A stretch of DNA of 63,018 nucleotides from VMDH01 sp038108875 (lineage in GTDB: Bacteria; Pseudomonadota; Gammaproteobacteria; Magnimaribacterales; D2472). The position numbers were made by a program, and so were the translations under genes. Numbering within the stretch: position 1 is the stretch's first letter; every line of letters begins with the position of its first letter. The notes under the pieces are model-generated. The model was not told the DNA's origin, did not search any database, and worked only from the letters and a program-made list of their open reading frames with translations. The stretch lies in contig JAYNII010000006.1 in the NCBI GenBank assembly GCA_038108875.1, forward strand, positions 1 to 63,018, written 5' to 3'. Shown here in pieces: positions 35,267-44,196 of this stretch.

Positions 35267-36022
35267 AAAAATAGGTGTTGATTTGGTCGAATCGATCTTA
35301 GAAAAATAATACCCTTCCTCAGAAAAATCACTTATTCTATTTACCTCAGTTAGTTGATTATCAATAATCCACCTTGCCATAAGACCTCTTGCCTTTTTAG
35401 CAAAGAAACTAGTAACCTTGTATTGGTCATTTTTTCTGTCTTTGAAAACAGGAGAAACGACCTTGATAGAAGCTGGTATTTTGCCTAGCACCGAGAAATA
35501 TTCATTAGAAGCAAGATTAATTAAGAGATCGGAGTTCATAGCTTGAAGCTCCTCCTCAATATTTTTAAGTACTTTATTCCCCCAAAAGTCATAAAGATTT
35601 TTTCCTTTGTTATTTTGAAGTTTTGTGCCCATTTCTAGACGATAGGGTTCAATAATATCCAACGGCTTTAGCTCGCCGTATAAACCAGAAAGAATTCTGA
35701 GATGCTTTTGAGCAAATTCAATGTCTTTTTTACCCATTGTCTCGGCTCTCAACCCTTGGTAAACATCTCCTTTAAAAACTGAGATTGCTGATTTGCTAAC
35801 TTCACTAACAGAAGTTAATCCTGACCATGCTTGGTATCTTTCAAAATTTAGCACTGATAATTTATCACTCAAATTCATTAAAGAGGCAATCTCATGAGGT
35901 TCCTTAGATTTTAAGAGAGCAGCCAGCTCTCTAGATTCTTTTAAGAAATTAGGCGCACTGAATTTATCTGGATTTTTAACTGAATAATCTAATGTTTTTG
36001 CAGGAGAAAGAATAACTAACAT
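35255..36022 (-). CDS. yaaA: Peroxide stress protein YaaA (DUF328)
   Basis: A 255-residue YaaA family protein with the fixed N terminus LVILSPAKTLDYS, then RYQAWSGL, AISVFKGDVYQGL, LRILSGLYGELKPLDII and YRLEMGT, and INLASNEYFS near the C terminus. E. coli YaaA lowers intracellular free iron damage during peroxide stress and has a DNA-binding fold. Length is standard (about 255). It is divergent from dctQ and convergent with the crotonase. Confidence 0.94.
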   Translation of the reverse strand: MLVILSPAKTLDYSVKNPDKFSAPNFLKESRELAALLKSKEPHEIASLMNLSDKLSVLNFERYQAWSGLTSVSEVSKSAISVFKGDVYQGLRAETMGKKDIEFAQKHLRILSGLYGELKPLDIIEPYRLEMGTKLQNNKGKNLYDFWGNKVLKNIEEELQAMNSDLLINLASNEYFSVLGKIPASIKVVSPVFKDRKNDQYKVTSFFAKKARGLMARWIIDNQLTEVNRISDFSEEGYYFSKIDSTKSTPIFLRD

Positions 36023-36036
36023 AGTTTTATTTTAAC

Positions 36037-36048
36037 TAAATATATTTA
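36037..36048. promoter_or_regulatory. Palindromic AT element between yaaA and dctQ
   Basis: TAAATATATTTA is a perfect 12-base palindrome in the 37-base divergent gap between yaaA (minus) and dctQ (plus). It could be a two-way -10 region or an operator. AT-rich palindromes arise easily by chance in this genome, so confidence is low. Confidence 0.25.
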
Positions 36049-36059
36049 AGATAGAGGAA

Positions 36060-36512
36060 ATGATAAGAAAAGTTGGGAAATTTTTTTCAATCTTGTTGCT
36101 GTTCCTCGTGCTTTTAAATTTTATCGTAGTTGTGAGCAGGTACTTCTTAGGTGTTGGTCAACCAGCACTTCAAGAGTTGATCTTATATCTTCATGCTCTG
36201 ATATTTCTTGGTTGCTGTGCCTGGGCTTTTGAAGAAGATGAGCACGTAAGAGTAGATATCTTTTATAGAGATAGCCCAATACATTGGAAAAAGAGGGTAA
36301 ATTTTTTCGGTGCTTTAATCTTTCTGCTTCCAACGATAATTATCACGGGTATCTATTCCATTGATTTTGTTCAGGCATCGTGGATTATAAAAGAAGCATC
36401 TACTGAACCAGGCGGGCTCTCTTTTGTTTATCTCCAAAAAGGAATTTTATTTTTATTTCCTCTGTTGTTGAGCATTGTATTTATCAAGGAGATGTTAACG
36501 GGATGGAAGTAA
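36060..36512 (+). CDS. dctQ: TRAP transporter small permease (DctQ)
   Basis: A 150-residue four-helix membrane protein of the DctQ family: VVVSRYFLGVGQPALQELIL, HALIFLGCCAWAFEEDEHVRVDIF and WIIKEASTEPGGLSF are the conserved segments. It pairs with the large permease in Na+-coupled uptake of organic acids. GAGG lies close (two bases) to the ATG, which is tighter than usual. It overlaps dctM by 10 bases. The binding protein is 2 kb away in the opposite orientation. Confidence 0.9.
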   Translation: MIRKVGKFFSILLLFLVLLNFIVVVSRYFLGVGQPALQELILYLHALIFLGCCAWAFEEDEHVRVDIFYRDSPIHWKKRVNFFGALIFLLPTIIITGIYSIDFVQASWIIKEASTEPGGLSFVYLQKGILFLFPLLLSIVFIKEMLTGWK

Positions 36513-37828
36513 TACCTATTCTTTTTATTCTTGTAGTTTGTGCTGCGCTGCTATTAGGTTATTCGGTTGCCTTTACACTGGCAGGAGGTTCTTTGTTATT
36601 TGGCTTGATTGCTTCTTGGTTTGGTTATTTTGATCTTAATCTTTTGAAAACCATTCCTATTAGAATATTTGGGATAATGAATAATCAGACACTTTTAGCA
36701 GTGCCTTTATTTGTTTTTATGGGGGTAGTCTTGGAAAAATCTGGTATTGCTGCTCATATGCTTTCTGATTTTGCAAAAGCTTTTTCTAGGCTAAAAAATG
36801 GTTTGGCAATATCAATTGTTGTTGTTGGGACGCTGCTTGCAGCAAGCACTGGGATTGTTGGCGCAACCGTTGTAACGATGGGGTTGATGTCTCTTCCGGT
36901 GATGCTCAAAGAGGGCTATCCGGTAAACTTCTCTTCTGGTCTTATTGCTGCTACTGGAACCTTGGGTCAAATTATTCCTCCCTCAATTGCATTGGTTTTA
37001 TTGGGAGATGTTATGTCTAACGCTTACCAAAAGGCACAAAATAATATGGGAATCTTTTCACAAGAAACTATTTCGGTAGGGGATTTATTTATTGGTGCTA
37101 TTATTCCAGGAACTCTTATTGGAATTGGATTTTTGATTTATGTTCTTTTCTTTAGATTCGAAAAAAAAGCAAATCCGTTGAATGATGTAAATGATGTCGA
37201 TTGGGTAGGCTCGTTGTTGATGCCTTTAAGCTTAATTCTTTTGGTGCTTGGCTCAATCATCTCTGGAGTCGCAACTCCAACTGAGTCAGCAGGCATGGGA
37301 GCCTTGGGCGCCTTGATAATTGCTGGTTTAAGAAAAAGAATTAACTGGGACATCACTAAAGAGGTGAGTTTCAAGACGGCAACAATCACTTCCATGATCT
37401 TTGCAATTCTAATTGGTGCATCTATTTTTTCTTTGATCTTTAGAGGTCTTGGAGGAGATGATTTGATGGAGGCAATTTTTAATCTATTGCCAGGAGGTAT
37501 CTTTGGGGCTTTGTTTTTTGTAATGTTTTTTATTTTTCTCTTAGGCTTTATCTTAGATTTTATTGAAATCTGCTATGTCTTTATTCCGCTGGTAGCTCCT
37601 CCTTTGCTTATGCTTGGAATAGATCCTGTTTGGTTATCAATATTATTCGCCATCATTTTACAGACGTCATTCTTAACTCCACCATTCGGTTTTTCACTCT
37701 TTTATTTGCGTGGAGTGGCTCCTTCTGAAGTTAGAACAAAAGATATTTATTCTGGCGTTTTACCTTTTATTGGTATTCAGCTATTAGTGCTTGGTTTGGT
37801 TTTAATAATGCCATGGTTAGTTTTATAA
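36503..37828 (+). CDS. dctM: TRAP transporter large permease (DctM)
   Basis: A 441-residue membrane protein with about 12 helices. AVPLFVFMGVVLEKSGIA, TLLAASTGIVGATVVTMG, TGTLGQIIPPSIALVLLGD, GVATPTESAGMGALGAL and LTPPFGFSLFYLRGVAP are classic DctM motifs. It is the ion-coupled substrate channel of a tripartite ATP-independent transporter. It ends near lipA with a convergent gap of only two bases. Confidence 0.94.
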   Translation: MEVIPILFILVVCAALLLGYSVAFTLAGGSLLFGLIASWFGYFDLNLLKTIPIRIFGIMNNQTLLAVPLFVFMGVVLEKSGIAAHMLSDFAKAFSRLKNGLAISIVVVGTLLAASTGIVGATVVTMGLMSLPVMLKEGYPVNFSSGLIAATGTLGQIIPPSIALVLLGDVMSNAYQKAQNNMGIFSQETISVGDLFIGAIIPGTLIGIGFLIYVLFFRFEKKANPLNDVNDVDWVGSLLMPLSLILLVLGSIISGVATPTESAGMGALGALIIAGLRKRINWDITKEVSFKTATITSMIFAILIGASIFSLIFRGLGGDDLMEAIFNLLPGGIFGALFFVMFFIFLLGFILDFIEICYVFIPLVAPPLLMLGIDPVWLSILFAIILQTSFLTPPFGFSLFYLRGVAPSEVRTKDIYSGVLPFIGIQLLVLGLVLIMPWLVL

Positions 37829-37830
37829 GT

Positions 37831-38793
37831 TTAAATTCCTGCATTATTTCTTTCTAAAACCCTCTCCGCTCTATAACTGGATCTAACCATTGGTCCTGAG
37901 ACAACCTCGAGAAATCCTTTTGCAAGACCAATCTCTCTAAATTCTTGGAATTCTTTAGGAGTTACCCATTTTTCAACCGGCAAATGATTCACCGTTGGCC
38001 TTAAATATTGACCAAGGGTTAGAATGTCAACCTTGCATTTTAATAAGTCATCCATGGCGGACTCAATCTCTTTCTTTTCCTCTCCCAAACCAAGTATAAG
38101 GCTCGTTTTAGTAAGCACTTTAGGATTGATTTCTTTTGCTAACTTCAAAACCATTAGTGTTTGTTGATAGCCAGCCCTTGGGTCTCGAACAGGATGAGTG
38201 AGTCTCTCAACTGTTTCAAGATTCTGGGCAAATACTTCTATCCCAGAATTTACTATCGTCTCTATACTTTTTGTTATGCCTTTAAAATCGGGCGTAAGGG
38301 CTTCAACAGCAGTCTCAGGCATTATTCTTTTTATCTCTTGAACAGTATTGGCATAATGCTCCGCACCGCCATCTATCAGATCGTCTCTGTTGACTGAAGT
38401 AAGTACTACATACTTTAAATTCATCTCCTTCACAGCAATTGCAGTGTTTTTTGGTTCGTCAAGATCCAGCCACCCTCTTGGGTTGCCTGTATCAACAGAA
38501 CAAAATTTGCATGCCCTGGTGCAAACTCCTCCCAAAAGCATAAAGGTTGCAGTTCCGTGAGACCAACATTCAGAAATATTTGGGCACATCGCCTCTTCGC
38601 AAACAGTATATAGTTTCTTATTCTTTACTTGGTTTTTGACTTTATTAAAGTTGCTATCAAAAGTTGCCCTAACCCTAATCCACTCAGGTTTTTTTTCGAC
38701 AGGTATTTTGGAGTTAGCATTGTGCTTTTGCCCATTCTTGATTGCCTTAATACCATCGCGATTAACAATTTTTTTTGTAGGAATTATTTCCAT
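37831..38793 (-). CDS. lipA: Lipoyl synthase
   Basis: Radical SAM enzyme that inserts two sulfurs into the octanoyl chain on lipoyl domains. The 320 residues include the auxiliary cluster CEEAMCPNISECW and the radical SAM motif GVCTRACKFCSVDTGNPRG, then VVLTSVNRDDLIDGGA and GPMVRSSYRAERV at the end. It shares TAATG with lipB. Its product activity is needed by GcvH in this window and by 2-oxoacid dehydrogenases elsewhere. Confidence 0.96.
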   Translation of the reverse strand: MEIIPTKKIVNRDGIKAIKNGQKHNANSKIPVEKKPEWIRVRATFDSNFNKVKNQVKNKKLYTVCEEAMCPNISECWSHGTATFMLLGGVCTRACKFCSVDTGNPRGWLDLDEPKNTAIAVKEMNLKYVVLTSVNRDDLIDGGAEHYANTVQEIKRIMPETAVEALTPDFKGITKSIETIVNSGIEVFAQNLETVERLTHPVRDPRAGYQQTLMVLKLAKEINPKVLTKTSLILGLGEEKKEIESAMDDLLKCKVDILTLGQYLRPTVNHLPVEKWVTPKEFQEFREIGLAKGFLEVVSGPMVRSSYRAERVLERNNAGI

Positions 38794-39395
38794 TACCCAA
38801 ATACCTTTTTAGCTAACTCGATAGCATCCGATTCAACATTTTTAATATCCGCCAATGGATTAAGATCTTTTAGTTGGGTTACTTGCAAACCCTCGTAACC
38901 GCATGGATTTATACCATAAAACGGCGAAAGATCCATATCGACATTTAAACTGATGCCATGATAAGAGCGTCCCTTTTTAATTCTTAAGCCAATGGATGCA
39001 ATTTTTGCATTATCGACATAAACACCAGGCGATCCACAAACTAAGTTACCAACAATATTGTATTTGCTTAATAGAGATAATAAATACTGTTCAAGCATTT
39101 CAACTAGCTTTCTTGGGCCTAAATTTCTCTTCTTAACATCTAGCAAGAAATAGATAACAAGCTGACCCGGACCATGGTAGGTAACCTCCCCCCCTCTGTC
39201 AGTTTGAATTATTTTAATATCTTTTGGGTTAAGAATGTGGTCTCTATTTGCAGCGGTGCCCAGGGTATAAACTGGTGGATGAGATAAAAACCAGATCTGT
39301 TCAATAAAATCTTTAGCTGAGACTAGATCTATCATATTTTGTATGATGGGCTGATATGCCTGTTGGCCTAATTGCCTAAGAATCAGTTCTGTCAT
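38793..39395 (-). CDS. lipB: Octanoyltransferase LipB
   Basis: Moves octanoyl groups from acyl carrier protein to lipoyl domains. The 200 residues show WFLSHPPVYTLGTAANRDHI, TDRGGEVTYHGPGQLVIYFL with the conserved RGG and HGPGQ, CGSPGVYVDNAKIASIGLRI with the catalytic lysine, and SYHGISLNVDMDLSPF. It is flanked by dctP upstream (ATGA overlap) and lipA downstream (TAATG), so it is co-transcribed with the TRAP binding protein. Confidence 0.95.
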   Translation of the reverse strand: MTELILRQLGQQAYQPIIQNMIDLVSAKDFIEQIWFLSHPPVYTLGTAANRDHILNPKDIKIIQTDRGGEVTYHGPGQLVIYFLLDVKKRNLGPRKLVEMLEQYLLSLLSKYNIVGNLVCGSPGVYVDNAKIASIGLRIKKGRSYHGISLNVDMDLSPFYGINPCGYEGLQVTQLKDLNPLADIKNVESDAIELAKKVFG

Positions 39396-40474
39396 TCAGT
39401 GGAGCGGATCTCAACAAAAGCATCCTCAGAAATTTCATGATAATTGATAACGTTTTTTTTGAAATCCAAATAATGCTCATATACTTTTTTAAAGCTCTCG
39501 TCCTCTGAGGCCAATTCTTTAAGAACTGTTTCTGAAATATTTTTAAACTCTCTTAAAACTTCTTGGGGCAAGGGAAGCACCTTAACTCCATGTTTATTAA
39601 CAAGTTCTCCTAAGGCCTTGTTATTCATTGCAGTATATTCATCAAGCAGATCTTGATTCACGGCTTGTGCTGCGGTTCTAACAATGGTCTTCAAAGTTTC
39701 AGGAAGCTCATTCCATGCGTCTAAATTAACCATAAATTCCAACATAGAACCTGGTTCATGCCATCCGGGATAGTAGTAATATTCTGCGATTTGATGAAAT
39801 CCAAATGCTAAATCATTGTAAGGACCAACCCACTCTGTTGCATCTATTGTGCCAGTCTGCAAAGCAGTGTATAACTCTCCTCCTGGAATATTTACAGGAA
39901 CTCCTCCTGCTCTCTGAAACACCTCTCCTCCTATTCCAGGTATTCTCATTTTTAAACCCTTAATATCTTCGAGAGAGTTTATTTCTTTATTGAACCAACC
40001 GAACATCTGGGTTCCTGTATTGCCTCCTGGAAAAGGCAATAAATTAAAAGGCTTATATATTTCTTGCCAGAGCTCAAGACCCCCACCTCTGTTAACCCAT
40101 GCATTAATTTCATTTGCTGTTAAGCCAAATGGAACGCCAGCAAAAAATTGTGCTGCAGGTATCTTGCCTTTCCAATAATAGGCCCCCCCGTGACCCATTT
40201 CTGCTGACCCATTCGAAACAGCATCAAAAACTCCCATAGCTGGGACTAATTCTCCGGCCCCAAAAACTTTAATTGTTAGGTTACCTGCTGACATCTCTTC
40301 AACCAGCTCTGCAAACCTTTCAGGAGCCATTCCTAAGCCTGGATAGTTTTTTGGCCAGGTAGTAACCAAAGACCAGGTAAATTCTTGCTTAACTTCATTA
40401 AGCTCCTGAGAAGATTCATTTTTACAACCATTCAAAATTAAAAATGACAAAATTACTAAAAAAATTTTCTTCAT
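39392..40474 (-). CDS. dctP: TRAP transporter substrate-binding lipoprotein (DctP, TakP-like)
   Basis: A 360-residue periplasmic binding protein with a lipoprotein signal ending LSFLILNGC. The motifs GGAYYWKGKIPAAQFFAGVP, KGLKMRIPGIGGEVFQRAGG, GTIDATEWVGPYNDLAFGF and YYYYPGWHEPGSMLEFMVN place it in the subfamily of TakP and lactate-binding TRAP proteins, so a 2-oxo- or hydroxy-monocarboxylate such as pyruvate or lactate is likely. I choose ATG 40474, which overlaps the uvrD stop (ATGA). Its permeases dctQM lie on the other side of lipA-lipB on the opposite strand. Confidence 0.9.
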   Translation of the reverse strand: MKKIFLVILSFLILNGCKNESSQELNEVKQEFTWSLVTTWPKNYPGLGMAPERFAELVEEMSAGNLTIKVFGAGELVPAMGVFDAVSNGSAEMGHGGAYYWKGKIPAAQFFAGVPFGLTANEINAWVNRGGGLELWQEIYKPFNLLPFPGGNTGTQMFGWFNKEINSLEDIKGLKMRIPGIGGEVFQRAGGVPVNIPGGELYTALQTGTIDATEWVGPYNDLAFGFHQIAEYYYYPGWHEPGSMLEFMVNLDAWNELPETLKTIVRTAAQAVNQDLLDEYTAMNNKALGELVNKHGVKVLPLPQEVLREFKNISETVLKELASEDESFKKVYEHYLDFKKNVINYHEISEDAFVEIRSTE

Positions 40475-42642
40475 AAGACCTCTAAATTTGCAAAAGACAG
40501 CACCAACCACTTGCTTCCCACTTTATCAAAATTGATTTGAACTCTTGCGCTATCTCCTGCGCCTTCGTAGTTTAGCACTATTCCTTGTCCAAATTTTTTA
40601 TGGGCTACCCGTTGGCCTAACGAAATTCCCTCACTTATTTTGAATTCCTTTGGGGCCTGAAGGGATTTCCTTTCATAAGAAAAAGTTACAGAAGCCCGAG
40701 GTCTAACTTCATTCATCAATTCAGCTGGGATCTCTCTGATAAATCTTGAGGGTGGATTAAATACGTCCGAACCATGTATCTTCCTAATCTCGGCATAGGT
40801 GATATAGAGTTTTTGCTTTGCTCTAGTTATCCCCACATAACAGAGTCGTCTTTCTTCCTCTAATTGCTCAGGAGAGTCCATAGACCTTATGTGAGGGAAA
40901 AGCGTCTCTTCAAGACCGCATATAAATACCAGAGGAAACTCCAAACCTTTTGCTGAATGCAATGTCATGAGCTGGACAGCATCTTCATGTTCGCCTGCTT
41001 GAGCATCGCCAGCATCTAAAGAAACGTTATCTAAGAAAGTTTCTGCAATATCTATAAGAGAAGTATCTTTTGAGAAATCGTCCTCAAATATTTTTGCTGC
41101 GGTTACAAGCTCTTCTAGATTTTCTATTCTTGTTTTGCCCTTTTCGCCCTTTTCTTTTTCATACATTTCAATCAATCCAGAAAAATTAATAAGCCTGTCT
41201 ATGGCATCGGATAGGGAAAGCTCCTCTAGATTATTTTTAATGCTCTCTATGAAGGCTGTAAATAAATCAATAGAGTTTTTTGCTTTACTTGCTAATAAAC
41301 GCTCTTCAGACATTCTGACAGCAGCATCAAAGTTTGATATTCCAAATTTTACTGATGCATCTCTAATATTTTGGAGGGTTTGTTGGCCGATGCCTCGTGG
41401 TGGATTGCTTATAGCTCTTTCAAAGGAAAGGTTGTCAGCAGAATTAAAAGCAAGTTTAAGATAGCTTAGTGCATTTTTTATCTCCATTCTTTCATAGAAC
41501 CTAGTTCCGCCATAAATTCTGTAAGGAATTCTAATTCTCAGCAAAGCTTCTTCAATTGCTCTGGATTGTGCATTGGATCTGTAAACAACTGCTGCCTCGC
41601 CATAAGATCCTCCAGAGTTCATCCAATTTTTAATAGTATCGGCTATGTAGCGAGCTTCGTCCTGCTCATGATAGGCCTGATAAAGAGTTATTGGCTCCCC
41701 TTTGTTTAATTTGGTCCATAGGTTTTTACCAAGTCTATTTTGATTGTTGCTAATCAATGCATTTGCTGCATCGAGAATCACTGAAGTAGATCGATAATTC
41801 TGCTCAAGTCTAACCGTTTTTGCAGCTTTGAAACTCTTATCAAAACCTAAAATATTTTCCGCCCTTGCACCTCTCCAGCCATAGATAGATTGATCATCAT
41901 CTCCTACCGCAGTAACAAGAGCTGTATTAGATAATATCTCCAACAACCACTTAAATTGGATGGTGTTAGTATCTTGAAATTCATCTATTAAGATGCTTGC
42001 AAAACGTTTGTGGAAATAAGATTTAACAACTGGATGGCTTTGCACAAGTTCATATGCTTTTAAGAGCAATTCAGCAAAATCAACCAAACCTTCATCAGCA
42101 CATTTCTTTTCATAATGAACATATGTCTGAAGAGCGGCTTTCTTTAGTAGGTCATTTCCAGCTTTTATGTATTTAGATCTTTTACCCTCTTCTTTCCAAG
42201 AATTAATTAACCACTGAATTTGTTTAGAAGGCCATAGAGCATCGTCTAATTTCTCATCTTTCATTATCCTTTTAATGATTCGAAGTTGATCTTCGGCGTC
42301 GATTACTGAAAATCCGGGGGGTAAATTTGCTTCTTTGTTAAACATCTTTAGAGTTCTATGTGCAATCCCATGAAATGTTCCACACCATAGTTCTGAAACT
42401 GGATTTTTGAGTATTGTTTGTATCCTACTAGACATTTCGTTCGCAGCTTTGTTGGTAAAGGTGACGGCAAGAACGCTGTAAGGATTTAACCCTTGTGCTT
42501 GAATTTGCCAAGCAATTCTATGAACAAGTACCCTAGTTTTTCCAGATCCTGCGCCTGCTAGAACAAGCAAATACTGATCATCAGAGGTTACAGCATTACG
42601 CTGTGCATCATTCAATTCATCTAAAATATGGGAAACGTCCAT
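40471..42642 (-). CDS. uvrD: DNA helicase II, UvrD
   Basis: A 723-residue superfamily 1A helicase for nucleotide excision and mismatch repair. Visible motifs: Q motif LNDAQRNAVTS, Walker A LVLAGAGSGKTRVLVHRI, Ia AVTFTNKAANEM, II ILIDEFQDTN, III GDDDQSIYGWRGA, IV LEQNYRST, V MTLHSAKGLEFPLVF, VI ERRLCYVGITRAK. The C-terminal tudor-like tail (GISLGQRVAHKKFGQGIVLN) is typical of UvrD/PcrA. It heads the uvrD-dctP-lipB-lipA run and is divergent from the RpiR gene. Confidence 0.94.
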   Translation of the reverse strand: MDVSHILDELNDAQRNAVTSDDQYLLVLAGAGSGKTRVLVHRIAWQIQAQGLNPYSVLAVTFTNKAANEMSSRIQTILKNPVSELWCGTFHGIAHRTLKMFNKEANLPPGFSVIDAEDQLRIIKRIMKDEKLDDALWPSKQIQWLINSWKEEGKRSKYIKAGNDLLKKAALQTYVHYEKKCADEGLVDFAELLLKAYELVQSHPVVKSYFHKRFASILIDEFQDTNTIQFKWLLEILSNTALVTAVGDDDQSIYGWRGARAENILGFDKSFKAAKTVRLEQNYRSTSVILDAANALISNNQNRLGKNLWTKLNKGEPITLYQAYHEQDEARYIADTIKNWMNSGGSYGEAAVVYRSNAQSRAIEEALLRIRIPYRIYGGTRFYERMEIKNALSYLKLAFNSADNLSFERAISNPPRGIGQQTLQNIRDASVKFGISNFDAAVRMSEERLLASKAKNSIDLFTAFIESIKNNLEELSLSDAIDRLINFSGLIEMYEKEKGEKGKTRIENLEELVTAAKIFEDDFSKDTSLIDIAETFLDNVSLDAGDAQAGEHEDAVQLMTLHSAKGLEFPLVFICGLEETLFPHIRSMDSPEQLEEERRLCYVGITRAKQKLYITYAEIRKIHGSDVFNPPSRFIREIPAELMNEVRPRASVTFSYERKSLQAPKEFKISEGISLGQRVAHKKFGQGIVLNYEGAGDSARVQINFDKVGSKWLVLSFANLEVL

Positions 42643-42683
42643 GAAGAATTTATTTTACAAGACTATAGGGTTATTCTTATCTT

Positions 42684-43532
42684 ATGCAAACAAAATTATT
42701 AAGACTGATTGAGAAAAACTTTGATAATTTAAGGAAATCTGAAAAGAAAGTAGCAAGTTTTGCCATTGAAAACTCCAAATGGTTGTCTAAGTTAAAAATG
42801 GCAGAAGCTGCAGAAGCTATTGGAGTAAGCGAGCCTTCTATTAATAGGTTTTGCAAAGCGCTTGGTTTTTCAGGTTATTCGGATTTCAAAAATACGCTGG
42901 CAAGACAATTGGCAGCAGAAGACTATTTTGAGACTTATGAAATTAATGATGAAGATAGTATTTTTGATTTAACTGAAAAAGTATTTGAAACAACTATAAG
43001 TGAAATTTTAAATATTCAGTCTCAGCTGTCTCAAGATATGTTAGAAGAAGCAATTGAGGCATTGGCAAATGCTAATCGAGTTGAGTTTTATGCATTTGGC
43101 GGATCTGTTCCCGTAGCAATGGATGCGCAACACAAATTCTTTAGACTCAAAATAGCGTCTTCTTGCATCTCTGATCCTCACATCCAATTCATGTCAGCAA
43201 ATTCTTTAAACAAGAATGATGTTGTTGTTGTCATCTCGCACTCAGGAACGACCGCTGCATTGGTTGAAAGCATTAAAACAGTCAAAAAGACTGGGGTAAC
43301 TGTTATAGGAATTATGCCCAAGGGATCTCCTGTTGCTAAACTATGCGATATACCGCTGGAAGTTAATGTTGGGGGTGACAGTGCGAGAATTACTAAACCA
43401 TTAACCTCAAGATTGGGTTATATGGCAATTATTGATGTGCTAACACTCGGCGTGGCTCAACTTAAACCTGAAGCCCAAGATCATCTGTATAACATCTTGG
43501 TTAGCCAAGAGTCTTTAAAGATAAAGAACTAA
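42684..43532 (+). CDS. RpiR/HexR family transcriptional regulator
   Basis: A 282-residue regulator with an N-terminal RpiR helix-turn-helix (about residues 20-75, MAEAAEAIGVSEPSINRFCK) and a C-terminal SIS sugar-phosphate domain (YAFGGSVPVAMDAQHKFFRL, VVVISHSGTTAALVESIKTV). The SIS domain should sense a phosphosugar; HexR of gammaproteobacteria binds KDPG and controls central carbon genes, and this protein looks HexR-like, but no zwf-edd genes lie nearby. The stop shares CTAA with the convergent hydroxylase. Confidence 0.88.
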   Translation: MQTKLLRLIEKNFDNLRKSEKKVASFAIENSKWLSKLKMAEAAEAIGVSEPSINRFCKALGFSGYSDFKNTLARQLAAEDYFETYEINDEDSIFDLTEKVFETTISEILNIQSQLSQDMLEEAIEALANANRVEFYAFGGSVPVAMDAQHKFFRLKIASSCISDPHIQFMSANSLNKNDVVVVISHSGTTAALVESIKTVKKTGVTVIGIMPKGSPVAKLCDIPLEVNVGGDSARITKPLTSRLGYMAIIDVLTLGVAQLKPEAQDHLYNILVSQESLKIKN

Positions 43533-44155
43533 TATCTTAACCGCTCTCTAAACCAAAGATTAACCGCCCACTTTTCCCCAGAGATAACGGGCATTCCAGC
43601 ATGCAATGATTTAGGGTGAATTTCTGTTGAATTTGGTATGGTGTTGTGAAATACCAAGCAGTCCCCTTTTTTGGGTTGAATTTCTATCCCAAGTTTAGGA
43701 AATCCTGTTTCTCCTCCTGCTTCTACATCGTTAAGGTAGGCAAGAGCCGTAACCATTCTTTGACCACCGGGCTCCCAATTCCTCTTTCCATCAGGAGAAG
43801 AATAATCAAAAGAATCAAAATGAGCCTTGTATTCAGTGCCAGGCAAGTAATGCACTACTTGGAATTGCTCTGCATTTCTTATCGGCATTTGAACCAAGAT
43901 TGAAAATCTCTTACTTACTTCGTGTATGGTGTCATTAATAGTATGCTCAACCCAGCAAAAACTATTTGTACGACTTTCATGAACAATGTGTTTCTCTTCT
44001 CCAATTACTGTTGCTCGTTGCATTTTATTCTCAGATTCAAGAATAAAAGCACCACACTCCTCTGCTGAAAGAAAATCTTTAACCAAGTAAACAATTGGAT
44101 CTGCAGAATACATGGTTACATTGTCTGAGATTTTTTTTGGAAATTCTTGTGTCAT
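43529..44155 (-). CDS. Prolyl 4-hydroxylase-like 2-oxoglutarate/Fe(II) oxygenase
   Basis: A 208-residue P4Hc-domain protein. Iron ligands are His112 and Asp114 in GTEYKAHFDSFD and His185 in PKSLHAGMPV; Lys195 in SGEKWAVNLWFRE should bind the 2-oxoglutarate carboxylate. ALAYLNDVEAGGETGFPKLG and GDCLVFHN complete the collagen/plant-type P4H pattern. All catalytic residues are intact, so hydroxylation of peptidyl proline (or a similar residue) is likely; the target is unknown. ATG 44155 is preferred to a TTG four codons upstream. It is divergent from a GT60-like glycosyltransferase gene 41 bases away. Confidence 0.9.
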   Translation of the reverse strand: MTQEFPKKISDNVTMYSADPIVYLVKDFLSAEECGAFILESENKMQRATVIGEEKHIVHESRTNSFCWVEHTINDTIHEVSKRFSILVQMPIRNAEQFQVVHYLPGTEYKAHFDSFDYSSPDGKRNWEPGGQRMVTALAYLNDVEAGGETGFPKLGIEIQPKKGDCLVFHNTIPNSTEIHPKSLHAGMPVISGEKWAVNLWFRERLRY

Positions 44156-44169
44156 AACTAGCAACAATT

Positions 44170-44195
44170 GTATGCTACATACTCTGATTAATCAG
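44170..44195. promoter_or_regulatory. Two adjacent palindromes in the hydroxylase/glycosyltransferase divergent gap
   Basis: GTATG-CTA-CATAC (44170-44182) and the perfect 12-base palindrome CTGATTAATCAG (44184-44195) sit side by side between the two divergent genes, the second ending one base before the glycosyltransferase ATG. They fill most of the 41-base gap and look like operators for joint control, or, for the second, a hairpin hiding the start codon. No ribosome site is visible for the glycosyltransferase. Confidence 0.4.
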
Positions 44196-44196
44196 C

